Source: a virus. From it: 21,955 bases of DNA. The notes below the pieces were generated by a model. The model was not told the origin of the DNA, ran no database searches, and was given only the letters and a program-made list of their open reading frames with translations. The stretch covers positions 1 to 21,955 of IMG/VR virus record IMGVR_UViG_3300032675_000147, one strand, 5' to 3'. The position numbers and the translations under genes were made by a program. How positions within the stretch are numbered: the first letter of the stretch is position 1; each line of letters opens with the position of its first letter. Shown here piece after piece: positions 1 to 7,862 of the stretch.

Positions 1-831
1 ATCTAGAGCCCCATAGTCAAGGAACCAACACTCTACACCCATATCCCTCGCCTTGTAAAGCAAAGACATGGAAGAAGATTTACCCGCTTTGTCATTGTCC
101 ATAGCAAATATGATGCGTTTAGCGCCTCGAATGATATTAAATTGAGCGTCTGAAACCATGGAGCCAAAGGTTGAGACTGAGCCCAAAATACCCAAAGAGC
201 TGAGGCGAACCACGTCTAGGGGAGATTCAACCACGATCATGTCACCGTCAGAGTAGAACTCGTACCCAAAGAGGGCGTTGCTCTTCTTTATACCTGAAGG
301 GACATTTTTAAAGTAACGGCGGTCAAATCCTTTTTCTTGCCAACCTAGAAGCCTGTGAGTGATTGGATCTCTGATAACAATAATCCAGTTGTTATTGCGT
401 TCGTCCCATAAAACCCCGTGAGCGCTACATGCGACAGCGGTTAAGCCTCTAGCTTTTAAAGCATGCTCTGGAACCTCTGTAAAAGCGCTGAGCATAGACT
501 CAGTCATATGCGTAGGCTCCTCGATAACAGGCTTTTTTTCCTTAAAGAGTCGGTTAAACCTAGCAGTCATGTAAGCGGGATCATTCTTAAAATCGCTGTT
601 CAAGTCCGCGCCAGTTATGTACTTGACTAAAGTAAAGATGTTGCCCTTCCAACCACAGGAAAAACAAATGAATGCTCCTGAGTCAGCATTGATCCACCAT
701 GACGGGTTATGGTCTATGTGACCAGTTCTTTCTTCATGGGCAGCACAATAGCTATTAATCTCGTCGCCTCGAGAGTCAATAATTTCTAAACCTAAGTTAG
801 CTAACTGATCTTCCATGTCTTCGAAGGTCAT
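1..831 (-). CDS. DnaG-like DNA primase, N-terminal part (cut by window edge)
   Basis: Probable DNA primase, which would make RNA primers on the unwound template beside the helicase encoded just upstream. The 277 visible residues hold a CHC2-type zinc finger (C29, H32, C56, C59, the second pair in a CFSC motif) and, after a linker, a TOPRIM core: an acidic E202 in VVESPLD and the D245-x-D247 pair in AMDNDKAGKSS. Zinc finger followed by TOPRIM is the DnaG arrangement; the end of the TOPRIM domain and any helicase-binding tail lie outside the window. The ATG at 831 forms an ATGA overlap with the stop of the helicase gene, so the two are probably translationally coupled. The frame stays open to base 1. 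Family assignment is strong; whether the full protein is a stand-alone primase or something longer cannot be seen. Confidence 0.9.
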   Translation of the reverse strand, partial: MTFEDMEDQLANLGLEIIDSRGDEINSYCAAHEERTGHIDHNPSWWINADSGAFICFSCGWKGNIFTLVKYITGADLNSDFKNDPAYMTARFNRLFKEKKPVIEEPTHMTESMLSAFTEVPEHALKARGLTAVACSAHGVLWDERNNNWIIVIRDPITHRLLGWQEKGFDRRYFKNVPSGIKKSNALFGYEFYSDGDMIVVESPLDVVRLSSLGILGSVSTFGSMVSDAQFNIIRGAKRIIFAMDNDKAGKSSSMSLLYKARDMGVECWFLDYGALD

Positions 832-2054
832 AGGTCTTCATCACTAACTTCACGGAACTGGCCTGTGTTCCAATCCCAAATCAAGGAGACCTCGCTTAGA
901 CCACCGTTACGGCTTGCAATAACACGAAGTAGACGAGTGTCGTCAATAGCTTCGTCTTCACGCTGTAGACCAAAGATAACGTCGGCATCTTGATGGAAAG
1001 AAGAGGAGTAACCAATAGAGTCGGCGCTTACATTGCCGCCCTTCATCTTCCAAGTCAGTGCTTGGGTAGAGATGACAATAGGCTTGTTAACCTTTTGAGC
1101 CAAGCGTTTTAGTGAGCGGGTAATACTAGTAATAGCCTGAGGCGTATTGGATTCTCCAGTAACCTCATCAATCATAAGGTAGGTTCCGTCGATAAAGATA
1201 ATGTCTGGACTTTTAGACTGGATCTTGCTAGCCACAGAGCTAACAGTTTGACCGTTAGCTGAGTCTACAAACCAGAACTTGTCATCCATGTCTTCAATAC
1301 TAGAAGCAATCTTTAGATACCTAGACTCTTCATCTGGAGTCAAGGTTCCGGTCATAAGACGTCGGTGGCTGATACGGGCACGCATAGCAAAGTAACGACT
1401 AGTCTGCTCTGAGTTGCTCATCTCAAAAGACATGAACATGGGAACTTTGCCAGCTAAGTGACTATTAATAGCTATCTGTAGAGCTAGCGTTGACTTACCT
1501 GTTTTAGGAGGAGCAACAATAACGATCAACTGACCGGGTTGTAAGCCTGAGGTAGCGTCATCAATAGTCTTAAAACCAGTAGGCAAACCTAAAAGCCCAG
1601 GGTTATTCTTTCTAAATTCATAATCTCTTTTAGCTTTACGAGCAGCCTCTGTAATTTCCATATCGTTAGAGCGAGTAAGTCCTTGCTCTTCAATACGAAT
1701 AATGCCTTGTTCAATGCGTTGAAGAGCCGCTTCATGGTCTTTTAACTTATCAAGAGCATCAAGAGCACCGCCAACAGTGTTTACAATAGTGATCTTACGT
1801 TGATTAGAGATCAACTGCTCTAAGTAATAATCAGTGCTATCTAGAGTAGGTAGAAGTTCGTATGTAGGGAAATTATCTTTGATGACTTCCATACTTGGGG
1901 TTTCTTGATACGCGCTGTAATGCGCATGCAAAAACCGAAACATCTTTTTATCTGAGGGATCTGCAAACCACTCTTCTCTTGCACCCTTTTCAACAATATA
2001 TCCAAAGGCTCTGTCTTCAATAACCTTACTAAGTAATTTTGCCTCGTTGTTCAT
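828..2054 (-). CDS. DnaB-like replicative DNA helicase
   Basis: Replicative helicase of the DnaB/RecA-fold type, expected to form a hexamer that unwinds the fork and recruits primase. Residues 1-110 look like the helical DnaB N-terminal domain. The C-terminal domain has Walker A APPKTGKST (181-189; the usual first Gly is Ala), a candidate catalytic Glu211 in MSFEMS, Walker B PDIIFIDG (283-290), the STQ motif near 329-331, and a DnaB-like C-terminal block (QDADVIFGL, then SRNGG at 381-385). At 408 aa it is slightly shorter than typical bacterial DnaB, which is common in phages. The start at 2054 gives an ATGA overlap with the gene before, and its own stop overlaps the primase start. The helicase loader gene lies three genes upstream, completing a primosome set. 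Confidence 0.95.
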   Translation of the reverse strand: MNNEAKLLSKVIEDRAFGYIVEKGAREEWFADPSDKKMFRFLHAHYSAYQETPSMEVIKDNFPTYELLPTLDSTDYYLEQLISNQRKITIVNTVGGALDALDKLKDHEAALQRIEQGIIRIEEQGLTRSNDMEITEAARKAKRDYEFRKNNPGLLGLPTGFKTIDDATSGLQPGQLIVIVAPPKTGKSTLALQIAINSHLAGKVPMFMSFEMSNSEQTSRYFAMRARISHRRLMTGTLTPDEESRYLKIASSIEDMDDKFWFVDSANGQTVSSVASKIQSKSPDIIFIDGTYLMIDEVTGESNTPQAITSITRSLKRLAQKVNKPIVISTQALTWKMKGGNVSADSIGYSSSFHQDADVIFGLQREDEAIDDTRLLRVIASRNGGLSEVSLIWDWNTGQFREVSDEDL

Positions 2055-2458
2055 AGTCCGTTTATATCCAATCCCCAGTGTCCGTATCTTAGTAGTCTAT
2101 CAGGTCTATCCAACACACCTAGTATTTCTGGGCGGTAAGGTAACTCATCAACTAACTGAGAAACTGAACTGTACGCCGTGTAGTATCTAAATGGATTGGT
2201 GCCCATGTTGTCAAGCATCTCGTTTAATATAGACAGCTGTTCTTCGTCCATATCAAAAGACGCCATCTCTAGAGTTATACCCTTACGAGATGTAAACAGA
2301 TAGAGATAACTAAGTATCTCTCGTTTAATAGTTTGATTCTTTTCCGGAACAGGGATAACCTTGAACCGTTTTTTTACTTTGAGCTCCGATAATAAGAATA
2401 CGTCTGTTGTCACTACTATTCTTTTGGGGAGCTCATTACTGATGTCCCCGTTGCGCAA
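2051..2458 (-). CDS. Unrecognised 135-aa protein in replication cassette
   Basis: I do not recognise this family with confidence. The 135-aa product starts with a beta-strand-like stretch, RIVVTTDVFLL (13-23), has a mixed helical middle, and ends with a conserved-looking segment ILGVLDRPDRLLRYGHWGLD (112-131). An early Asp, alternating strand/helix pattern and a V-x-D-R-P-x-R...YG tail recall small HAD-like or Rossmann-like phage proteins, but no complete catalytic motif set is visible, so no function is proposed. The start is TTG at 2458, preceded by GAGGTG with 7-nt spacing, and lies one base from the stop of the SWIM-type gene. The stop overlaps the helicase ATG. Its place between loader and helicase suggests a role in DNA replication or nucleotide handling; this is inference from context only. 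Confidence 0.75.
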   Translation of the reverse strand: MRNGDISNELPKRIVVTTDVFLLSELKVKKRFKVIPVPEKNQTIKREILSYLYLFTSRKGITLEMASFDMDEEQLSILNEMLDNMGTNPFRYYTAYSSVSQLVDELPYRPEILGVLDRPDRLLRYGHWGLDINGL

Positions 2459-2459
2459 G

Positions 2460-2771
2460 TTAGAACACCTCTATCTTTCCAAACTTAATAACGAAGTCAC
2501 GAAAGGCGTCGTTAGATTTTTTTGCCTTTAACACGTCTTCATCTGTAGCCCTGCTAGAGATCTCTAGAGGGTAATGCCCATCGTTGGTGCTTGTACGAGC
2601 AGATACAAACTTAGTGTGCTTACAAGAAGAGCGAGCCTTATACCCAGGGCATGTGCAGAACAGAACGCCGTCTTCATTAGACGATACCTCAAAGATTCCT
2701 GGTCCAGGGGTTTGCGTTTTACTGAGGAACACTTGTACTAAGCGCAAGTCGATCAATTTGTTCTCTTTCAT
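2460..2771 (-). CDS. Small SWIM-type zinc-finger protein
   Basis: A 103-aa protein with a C-x-C-x(8)-C-x-H pattern (C39, C41, C50, H52; core FCTCPGYKARSSCKH), the signature of the SWIM zinc finger, which in known proteins binds DNA or mediates protein contacts. A short strand-rich N-terminal part (about residues 8-38) leads into the finger, as in other SWIM domains, and a charged helical tail follows. No other domain is present, so it is essentially a free-standing SWIM unit. The ATG overlaps the loader stop (ATGA at 2771-2768) and the gene ends one base before the next start, so it belongs to the same co-translated replication run. A DNA- or protein-binding accessory to helicase loading is a reasonable guess but unproven. 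Confidence 0.85.
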   Translation of the reverse strand: MKENKLIDLRLVQVFLSKTQTPGPGIFEVSSNEDGVLFCTCPGYKARSSCKHTKFVSARTSTNDGHYPLEISSRATDEDVLKAKKSNDAFRDFVIKFGKIEVF

Positions 2772-3457
2772 TTTCTTAGGTCACCCTTTGCAGAGCTTAT
2801 TGGTAAGTACGTGAACGCTTCGTTAGCAAAACTTTCTGTAGCGTCGCCGTAAAGACTTGCCCAATCCTCTCTCTTTACATTGGTAGTAACAATGGTAGGC
2901 AATCCGTTGTTGAACCGTGTCCTTAACACATGATGCAACATGTTCTTTTGCCAACCGCTAAGAGATGCGTGCTCTTTACCTACGTCATCGATGATCAGTA
3001 CACGAATGTTGTATGCATCGTTTAAGCATTCGCCAAGCATGCCTTGGTATATAACCTCTTCATCATCTGTTGGGCCGTCGATCATTGCACCTTTAAGCTC
3101 TAAAACATCATTGAAGGTCATAAAGTAACATGGGCGAATAAGAGTTCGGCCATCGGCAACATCCAGTTGCGACATGGTGAAGTCCAACATCACTTGCTGT
3201 ATTACAGAGAGCGCAAGAGTTGTCTTACCAAGTCCAGGTGTACCCCACAGCATTAGGCCTTTACCGCACACAACGCTGTTCTTAGCACGTATTACTTTTC
3301 CGTCGGCAGTTCCTTTAAGCCAGCGCTCTACCTTGACCATATCTTCTGGTGCTACATCTTTACAATCAGAAAGAGACCAACCGATGCGAGCCTTAGGAAT
3401 GTTTGCCATCTGGATCCAAGTGCGTCTACGCATCTTTACAGCTTCTAGTTTAAACAT
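2768..3457 (-). CDS. DnaC/IstB-like AAA+ ATPase, probable helicase loader
   Basis: A AAA+ ATPase of the DnaC/DnaI/IstB group, expected to load the DnaB-like helicase onto DNA. With the preferred start it has 229 aa: an N-terminal helical part (1-60), Walker A GTPGLGKTT (72-80), Walker B VLIIDDVG (153-160, D157/D158) and a sensor-like TTN (191-193). I chose the ATG at 3457 because it forms a TAATG overlap with the preceding stop and is preceded by GGAAGG with ideal spacing. An ATG 15 bases further upstream (3472) is also open but has only a weak Shine-Dalgarno sequence. IstB-type transposition helpers share the fold, but there is no transposase here and a helicase and primase lie downstream, so loader is much the better reading. 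Confidence 0.9.
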   Translation of the reverse strand: MFKLEAVKMRRRTWIQMANIPKARIGWSLSDCKDVAPEDMVKVERWLKGTADGKVIRAKNSVVCGKGLMLWGTPGLGKTTLALSVIQQVMLDFTMSQLDVADGRTLIRPCYFMTFNDVLELKGAMIDGPTDDEEVIYQGMLGECLNDAYNIRVLIIDDVGKEHASLSGWQKNMLHHVLRTRFNNGLPTIVTTNVKREDWASLYGDATESFANEAFTYLPISSAKGDLRK

Positions 3458-4257
3458 TAAAAACCTTCCCATGACTTCTCAGCATCAAGCTTGATCTGCT
3501 CCATCTCTTCGGGTGTAACCATAGACTGCTCGTACTCAGTATGCAAGCGGTCAAACTCTAGGATGAACTTCTTCCAGACAATCTCGCCGTCGTTAAGTTT
3601 GGTGTCGTGCTGGATAGAGGCAAAGAAGCTAAGCATCATCTGGCGCTCCACTTCTCCATTGGTGTTGTACTCCTTGCGCTTATTGGCAAGAGCGTAGCGA
3701 AAACGGCTACGAGTAACTTTCCAAGGTTGGATGTGCCAGATCTTATGCATCTGTTCTGCGAACTCAAACGTAGAGTCAGTTGTGCTCCAGTTAACCGCGT
3801 TCTGAATAGAACGGTGGATCATGCGCTCTTCTCTACGAGCCTCGTGGTGCTCCATCTTCTCTTTGTGTTTGGCGGCACGATACTTCTCTTTCGCGGCATT
3901 GCGCTCTTCTTCTGTCTCGTAATACTCCACGTGTGTCTCCTCCCGCGAACTCGATTCGCTATTCGGTAAAAGAGAATTAGCTCTTAGTAATAAGTTGCTA
4001 TTCAACTTGGTCAATATAGTGTATGACCGGGTTTCCAGGAACTGGTTTCCCGCTGCTGTAAGTTGGGTAGTCTTGATGACTCTGCCGTTGACCATGGCGT
4101 TGGTTGTAGTCTCCAGATAACCTGCGTTCTTTAAATTATTGATGGCAGTCTGGACGGCATCCCGTCCTTCTCCCACCTTTAAAGAAATGCCCTTGGCACC
4201 CCCTGGGAAGGGTGTAAGTGCGAACTCCTCTAGGATAGCTATATCTCTGGCGTTCAA
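3457..4257 (-). CDS. Winged-helix DNA-binding protein, putative replication initiator
   Basis: A 266-aa protein whose first 75 residues read as a winged helix-turn-helix: DAVQTAINNLKNAGYLE gives the recognition helix and the next strands, with NGRVIKTTQ as the wing. A strongly charged, probably helical stretch follows (about 105-155, rich in Arg, Glu and Lys), then a C-terminal helical domain from W157 to about 250 with several Trp and Phe residues. An N-terminal winged helix with a helical C-terminal domain, directly before a helicase loader, is typical of phage replication initiator or DnaD-like organiser proteins. I infer that role but see no diagnostic motif. Translation starts at a TTG (4257) that overlaps the previous stop. 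Its Shine-Dalgarno sequence is weak, so expression probably depends on coupling. A transcriptional regulator is the alternative. Confidence 0.8.
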   Translation of the reverse strand: MNARDIAILEEFALTPFPGGAKGISLKVGEGRDAVQTAINNLKNAGYLETTTNAMVNGRVIKTTQLTAAGNQFLETRSYTILTKLNSNLLLRANSLLPNSESSSREETHVEYYETEEERNAAKEKYRAAKHKEKMEHHEARREERMIHRSIQNAVNWSTTDSTFEFAEQMHKIWHIQPWKVTRSRFRYALANKRKEYNTNGEVERQMMLSFFASIQHDTKLNDGEIVWKKFILEFDRLHTEYEQSMVTPEEMEQIKLDAEKSWEGF

Positions 4258-4901
4258 GGCTTCTTAGAGCCTTTACTAGGCGATTTACGGGCATCTATCT
4301 CGTCCACTACAGCCTTGGCTATCATCTTTGCCAGTGCCTCTATGCCAAAATAGACATCTTCGTACATATCGGACTCTTCGGACTCTTCCTCGTCATCCTC
4401 TTCAAGTTCTTCCTCAGGCTCTTCCTCAGGTCCATCTACCGTTTCATTCTCGGCTTCAGGTGTCACTATTTTTTCTTCAGCCTTTATGTTATCGGCTGGC
4501 TTGATGGCGTTCAGCCCGTCAGTCAGATCTAAGCAAGGTACACCTGCGTCTTTGCAGTAAGCGAGTGTGTTTAAGCAATCTTGGTCTTCGTCAGACCATA
4601 GGAAAAAGGCTGAGCCTTTGCCCATCATGTACTCAACCGCCAGTTCATGAGGCTTATCGCTCTCAACTACTGTACAGGAAGGTATTCCTGGCGCATCGTC
4701 TTTGTTGTTAAATACGATTACGTCGATAGATTTGTCTTTAGCTAGTTGGGCTGCAAACTGCTGCCCTTGAGTAGGTCTACCTTCAAATGGTAATAAGACA
4801 ATAGCTGTCTTATGTGCATAAAGATAGTCTTCCATAAGCGCTTCTAGGTTAGCGCGACTGGTTGTGCCTTTACCGACCACCAGTATGTAATCTTTGTCCA
4901 T
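4254..4901 (-). CDS. Rossmann-like protein with long acidic segment
   Basis: A 215-aa protein of unknown function. The N-terminal 130 residues have an alternating strand/helix pattern: YILVVGKG (5-12), AIVLLPFEG (33-41), DVIVFN (60-65), AFFLWSDEDQ (98-107) and VPCLDLTDGL (121-130). Strand ends are rich in Gly, Ser and Asp, as in nucleotide-binding Rossmann-type folds. Residues about 150-182 are almost entirely Glu and Asp, resembling DNA-mimic or histone-like acidic tails, and a helix (185-205) with a Lys-rich end closes the protein. I recall similar proteins with a DLT-x-GL motif in actinophages, without a known role. It has a strong GGAGGT at ideal spacing before ATG 4901 and sits first in the replication cassette. 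It may sense a nucleotide or act as an acidic scaffold; both ideas are speculative. Confidence 0.8.
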   Translation of the reverse strand: MDKDYILVVGKGTTSRANLEALMEDYLYAHKTAIVLLPFEGRPTQGQQFAAQLAKDKSIDVIVFNNKDDAPGIPSCTVVESDKPHELAVEYMMGKGSAFFLWSDEDQDCLNTLAYCKDAGVPCLDLTDGLNAIKPADNIKAEEKIVTPEAENETVDGPEEEPEEELEEDDEEESEESDMYEDVYFGIEALAKMIAKAVVDEIDARKSPSKGSKKP

Positions 4902-4923
4902 GGGACCTCCTTGTTAGGGGAGG
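4902..4923 (-). promoter_or_regulatory. Strong RBS lying in a small inverted repeat
   Basis: The ribosome binding site of the acidic Rossmann-like gene (GGAGG in mRNA sense, 4906-4910) is matched by CCTCC at 4919-4923 with an 8-base loop. The message could therefore fold the Shine-Dalgarno sequence into a 5-bp stem just before the start codon. The 40-base gap (4902-4941) holding it is the only clear break between the tail block and the replication block. No obvious promoter or terminator is visible in the gap. Confidence 0.4.
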
Positions 4924-4941
4924 CAAACGCTACCACACTTT

Positions 4942-5211
4942 TTATGACTGGTAAACAGTCACCTTGTACTTGGCAATTTTTTCTACCAACGTGTACAAGA
5001 ACACGCCCAGAAAAGCCCCAGCTACCGTATAAAGTACGAACTGCTTAACGCCAAAGTTCCCTGCTAGCCATGTGCTTAAGGTGGCTATTAGAAGAGACGC
5101 AAAAGTTTGAGACGCCCGTCCCCCGATAAAGTTGGCGATAAAGTCCAATGCAGGATCGAGGACAGCCAAGAAGAACGAGCAAGATAATCCAATTAGTAAT
5201 AGGTTTAACAT
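4942..5211 (-). CDS. Small membrane protein with three predicted TM helices
   Basis: An 89-aa, strongly hydrophobic protein with three likely membrane segments at about residues 2-20, 34-52 and 56-76 and a short basic tail (KIAKYK). It would sit in the host cytoplasmic membrane. Size and three-helix shape fit a class I holin, and the gene follows the tail genes, where lysis genes often lie. However, no endolysin is seen in the window and no other lysis gene adjoins it, so holin is only one option; a superinfection-exclusion or other membrane protein is equally possible. The ATG at 5211 lies 12 bases after the stop of the gpI-like gene and has no good Shine-Dalgarno sequence, so it may depend on translation of that gene. 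Confidence 0.75.
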   Translation of the reverse strand: MLNLLLIGLSCSFFLAVLDPALDFIANFIGGRASQTFASLLIATLSTWLAGNFGVKQFVLYTVAGAFLGVFLYTLVEKIAKYKVTVYQS

Positions 5212-5223
5212 GATCAGATTGTA

Positions 5224-7860
5224 CTACGTCTGTGGTTGACCCAGGTATAACGCGTAGGTTGTTCCTAAAGGCACCTGGTTGCTTAACGTCTCTGTGTATA
5301 GTCGATACTCTACGTTGTAACGGTTTTTATAGAAGTGGCTACGACCACCGTTTACGGTGCCACCTTCCCAGAAGTAATCTGTTGCGTTACCTGAATAGAT
5401 AAATCCGTTGCCATCAAAGTAGCCTTGTAGTGCTCCTGAGTTTTCAAACAAAGCCTCATCCAGTCTAAGGATGTGGCCGCTTGTTGTTGTCCAGTTAAGT
5501 TGAACAGCGGCATATGCAGCGTTGCTTGGAGCTGTAGATGTTACATAAGGACGAGCCCATGTGCCTGCTGTGCAAACTGTTGAAGCTCCTGTAGTGGTGC
5601 TAATAAGCGTGTGTGTAGAGTCGTACCAATCAATCGCTACAGTTGCATTCTCTGTTCCAGCATTTGCTAGAGCGTACGTACTAAAAGTATATGAGGTCTG
5701 TGGGTAGTAGATTCCCATAAGTTGAGATGTAGTAGATCCGTCCCAAGATTTAACTGTTACAGATGTTCCAGTGGCAGTTAGCTTAAGAGAGTTACCTGCA
5801 ACCCAAGCTGTTCCTGTTGTAGGTTTAGCGGCTTGATCCCCTGCAGTTACAGAGTAAGAGAACGACGTGCTTGATACTGAGGTTATCACTCTTTGACCAT
5901 TGTAGTTAGCTGCGGTTACTCCGGTACCAGTTATGCCTGAGATGTTTACGGTAGCTCCTACTTTAAGAACGTGCACTCCAGATAGAGTTACAGTTGCTAC
6001 GTTAGATGCTATAGCTGTGTAGGTAACCGTGTAAATATCTGTACCAGGTTCTTGAACAGTAGTGTCCACTGTTGTACTAGCGCCTGTTGCTGCCCACGGG
6101 GTGATAGGTGACGCAAAGTGTGGGTTAATAAGCTCATTAATTCTATTTGCGCGTAACGTTATGTGTAACTGCCTAGCCTCATCAAAAGATGATGGCGTGC
6201 TTGCTACTTCAAACTGAGCTGCATCAAAGAAGTGGTGCTCATTAGATGCTGATCCTGCCACTGATGCAATAGACACTCCAGGGCATGCATAGTAAGCGCC
6301 TGTAGGTGCTGCAGCAGAAACATAAGGTCGGTAAGAGGCGTTAAATGTTGCTGTGTTATCTGATACAGAAGACCCGCTTGACGTGCTAAGTAAAGCGCCA
6401 AAACGGTTAAACCATTTAATCTTTGCTGTAACGTTTCTGGATGTTGATCCTTCGCCAATAGCTGCGTATACGCTAAAGCAATAGGTAGTTCCTGCTGTTA
6501 CGGGTACACCCTTTATAACTGGAGCGTCATCCCCACAAAAAGCATTGATTGTCTGTGGGCTTGTAGATAAATTGTATACAGCAATAATGCCATTAGTTTT
6601 ATTAGGAAATAGAGACGGGGCTGTTGGTTCAGACCAAGGAGCTGGGTAAGGTGAAACAGTTCCGTAAGAAGACGTTGTGGTGTTGTAGCCAGACAACGTA
6701 GGTATGTTTGCACCTGTTAAAGCAAAACTTAACGATGTAGGGGTTACGGCTGTGATTGTTACAGGGGTAGTTGAGTTAAATAATGGATAAGGTAGCCCAC
6801 TAATTGTTATGTAATTTCCTACGTCATATTGCTGATTGTAGTTAGGGCTTACATTGATGGTTGCTACGTTTGAAGTGATAGACGCTGAAAGTATTTGCAT
6901 AACTGGAAGTTGGTCATAGTCAGCAGTTCCGTCTGTGGATACCCAGCTACCCGTACTTTCTTCAAAGGAAGAGTCGTTGTAGTCGAGCATTAAGTTATGC
7001 CCAGTAGTTATTCCAACTAAACTGGGGTTAGGTGCTTCGCTAGAGGTAGGGGCGTTTACAGAGTATTGTCCTGTTGACAGCTGTGTAAACGTGTATTTTG
7101 GCAAAGGAGATGGCACAGCCCAACCGCTAAAATCTTCTAAGTAGCCAACAAGACCCTGTTTAGATCCGCGTTGTTTGGTCAAGATAACGCTATCTCTTAA
7201 CAGAACTCTGTTTTGTTGCAAACTAATCGCTGGCTCATACGCTTGTCCAAATTGATTCAGCATAGTGGGTACTAGCTGACCGCTAACGGTTTGAATATTG
7301 TAGCGATCAAAAAGCAGAGCAGCGATGGTTTGTTCGTAATCCAACTGAAAGCTGAAGTTACTTAGGAACGCCCTTAGGTCCGGGTTATCCCAGTCAGAGG
7401 TGGCTGTATACACATCCGTTATCTTGTATATCTCTGGAAGATAGTTGTACATCTTGTCCGTATTGCCATAATCTTGTACAGACAAACCGATAGCGTTTCC
7501 AGCATTGCTCCATGTGTATTGTGTTAAGTTATACACAAATATGCTGTAGTAATAAAAAGCACCTTGAACAAGATTAGTATCAATTACAAACGTAGGGTCG
7601 CTGCCATATGAAGCCTCTAGGATTTGATTTCCGTCGTATGGGTTTACCGGAAAGCCGTAAGTATTCCTTACAACTATAAGCTTAGCCCAGTTTCCTCCTG
7701 GGTCATTCCAATTAAGAGTTATAGTTCCGTAGTTACTAAGACCTGTAAAAGCTGTAGACACTGCGCCAGATGACGCCGTAAATGGGGACGCATCAAACTT
7801 AATAGGGTTGTTGTTTCCGTAATACCCTAAACCATAGTAATCAATTCCATAGCGTGACAT
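5224..7860 (-). CDS. gpI-like baseplate wedge protein with jelly-roll receptor-binding domains
   Basis: An 878-aa structural protein with several parts. Residues 36-130 look like a fibronectin type III-like beta-domain. Residues 135-250 match the P2 gpI family: a YNYLPEIYK opening, then a helical region and TKQRGSKQGLVGYLEDFSGW at 228-247. This places it at the outer baseplate wedge next to baseplate J. The rest is two carbohydrate-binding-module-like jelly rolls, about 288-552 and 576-808; each starts with an N-x-(L/I)-x...F...W pattern and ends in a D(A/E)AxFE motif. Each is interrupted by the same beta-module (about 325-390 and 612-680). The C-terminal 70 residues are Tyr-rich. In most phages fibres are separate from gpI; here the binding domains are fused, so this may be the adsorption protein. 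Receptor type is unknown. Confidence 0.85.
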   Translation of the reverse strand: MSRYGIDYYGLGYYGNNNPIKFDASPFTASSGAVSTAFTGLSNYGTITLNWNDPGGNWAKLIVVRNTYGFPVNPYDGNQILEASYGSDPTFVIDTNLVQGAFYYYSIFVYNLTQYTWSNAGNAIGLSVQDYGNTDKMYNYLPEIYKITDVYTATSDWDNPDLRAFLSNFSFQLDYEQTIAALLFDRYNIQTVSGQLVPTMLNQFGQAYEPAISLQQNRVLLRDSVILTKQRGSKQGLVGYLEDFSGWAVPSPLPKYTFTQLSTGQYSVNAPTSSEAPNPSLVGITTGHNLMLDYNDSSFEESTGSWVSTDGTADYDQLPVMQILSASITSNVATINVSPNYNQQYDVGNYITISGLPYPLFNSTTPVTITAVTPTSLSFALTGANIPTLSGYNTTTSSYGTVSPYPAPWSEPTAPSLFPNKTNGIIAVYNLSTSPQTINAFCGDDAPVIKGVPVTAGTTYCFSVYAAIGEGSTSRNVTAKIKWFNRFGALLSTSSGSSVSDNTATFNASYRPYVSAAAPTGAYYACPGVSIASVAGSASNEHHFFDAAQFEVASTPSSFDEARQLHITLRANRINELINPHFASPITPWAATGASTTVDTTVQEPGTDIYTVTYTAIASNVATVTLSGVHVLKVGATVNISGITGTGVTAANYNGQRVITSVSSTSFSYSVTAGDQAAKPTTGTAWVAGNSLKLTATGTSVTVKSWDGSTTSQLMGIYYPQTSYTFSTYALANAGTENATVAIDWYDSTHTLISTTTGASTVCTAGTWARPYVTSTAPSNAAYAAVQLNWTTTSGHILRLDEALFENSGALQGYFDGNGFIYSGNATDYFWEGGTVNGGRSHFYKNRYNVEYRLYTETLSNQVPLGTTYALYLGQPQT
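5821..6027 (-). repeat. Beta-module copy 2 (in jelly roll 2 of gpI-like protein)
   Basis: Encodes residues about 612-680. The pattern is SNVAT, then VG-x(2)-V-x-(I/V)-(S/T)-G, then YNG, then a T-S-V-x-S-T-S-F-S-Y strand. The same order of motifs occurs in copy 1 and in baseplate J. DNA similarity is limited to short stretches, so this is a divergent protein-level repeat rather than a recent copy. Confidence 0.7.
6691..6888 (-). repeat. Beta-module copy 1 (in jelly roll 1 of gpI-like protein)
   Basis: Encodes residues about 325-390: SNVATINV, then DVGNYITISG, FNST, and AVTPTSLSF. It interrupts the first jelly roll at the position matching copy 2, between the opening Trp strand and the strand carrying IIAVYN. 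It is the most diverged of the three copies. Confidence 0.65.
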
Positions 7861-7862
7861 AG

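Noticed and set aside
3458-3472. Upstream ATG for the helicase loader
   Set aside because: Weak RBS; the ATG at 3457 has GGAAGG at ideal spacing and a TAATG overlap. The difference is only five residues.
4902-4941. Promoter or terminator between tail and replication blocks
   Set aside because: No GC-rich hairpin with T tract and no -35/-10 pair could be identified in the 40 bases, only the RBS palindrome.
4942-5211. Firm holin assignment for the 89-aa membrane protein
   Set aside because: Three TM segments fit, but no endolysin or spanin neighbours are present, so only a membrane protein call is supported.
6204-6458. Second-frame minus-strand open frames inside tail genes (also 6513-6713, 8837-9052, 14861-15097, 16461-16706, 20860-21111)
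   Set aside because: Nested in large real genes, Leu/Gln/Thr-rich shadow composition, no RBS and no family resemblance.
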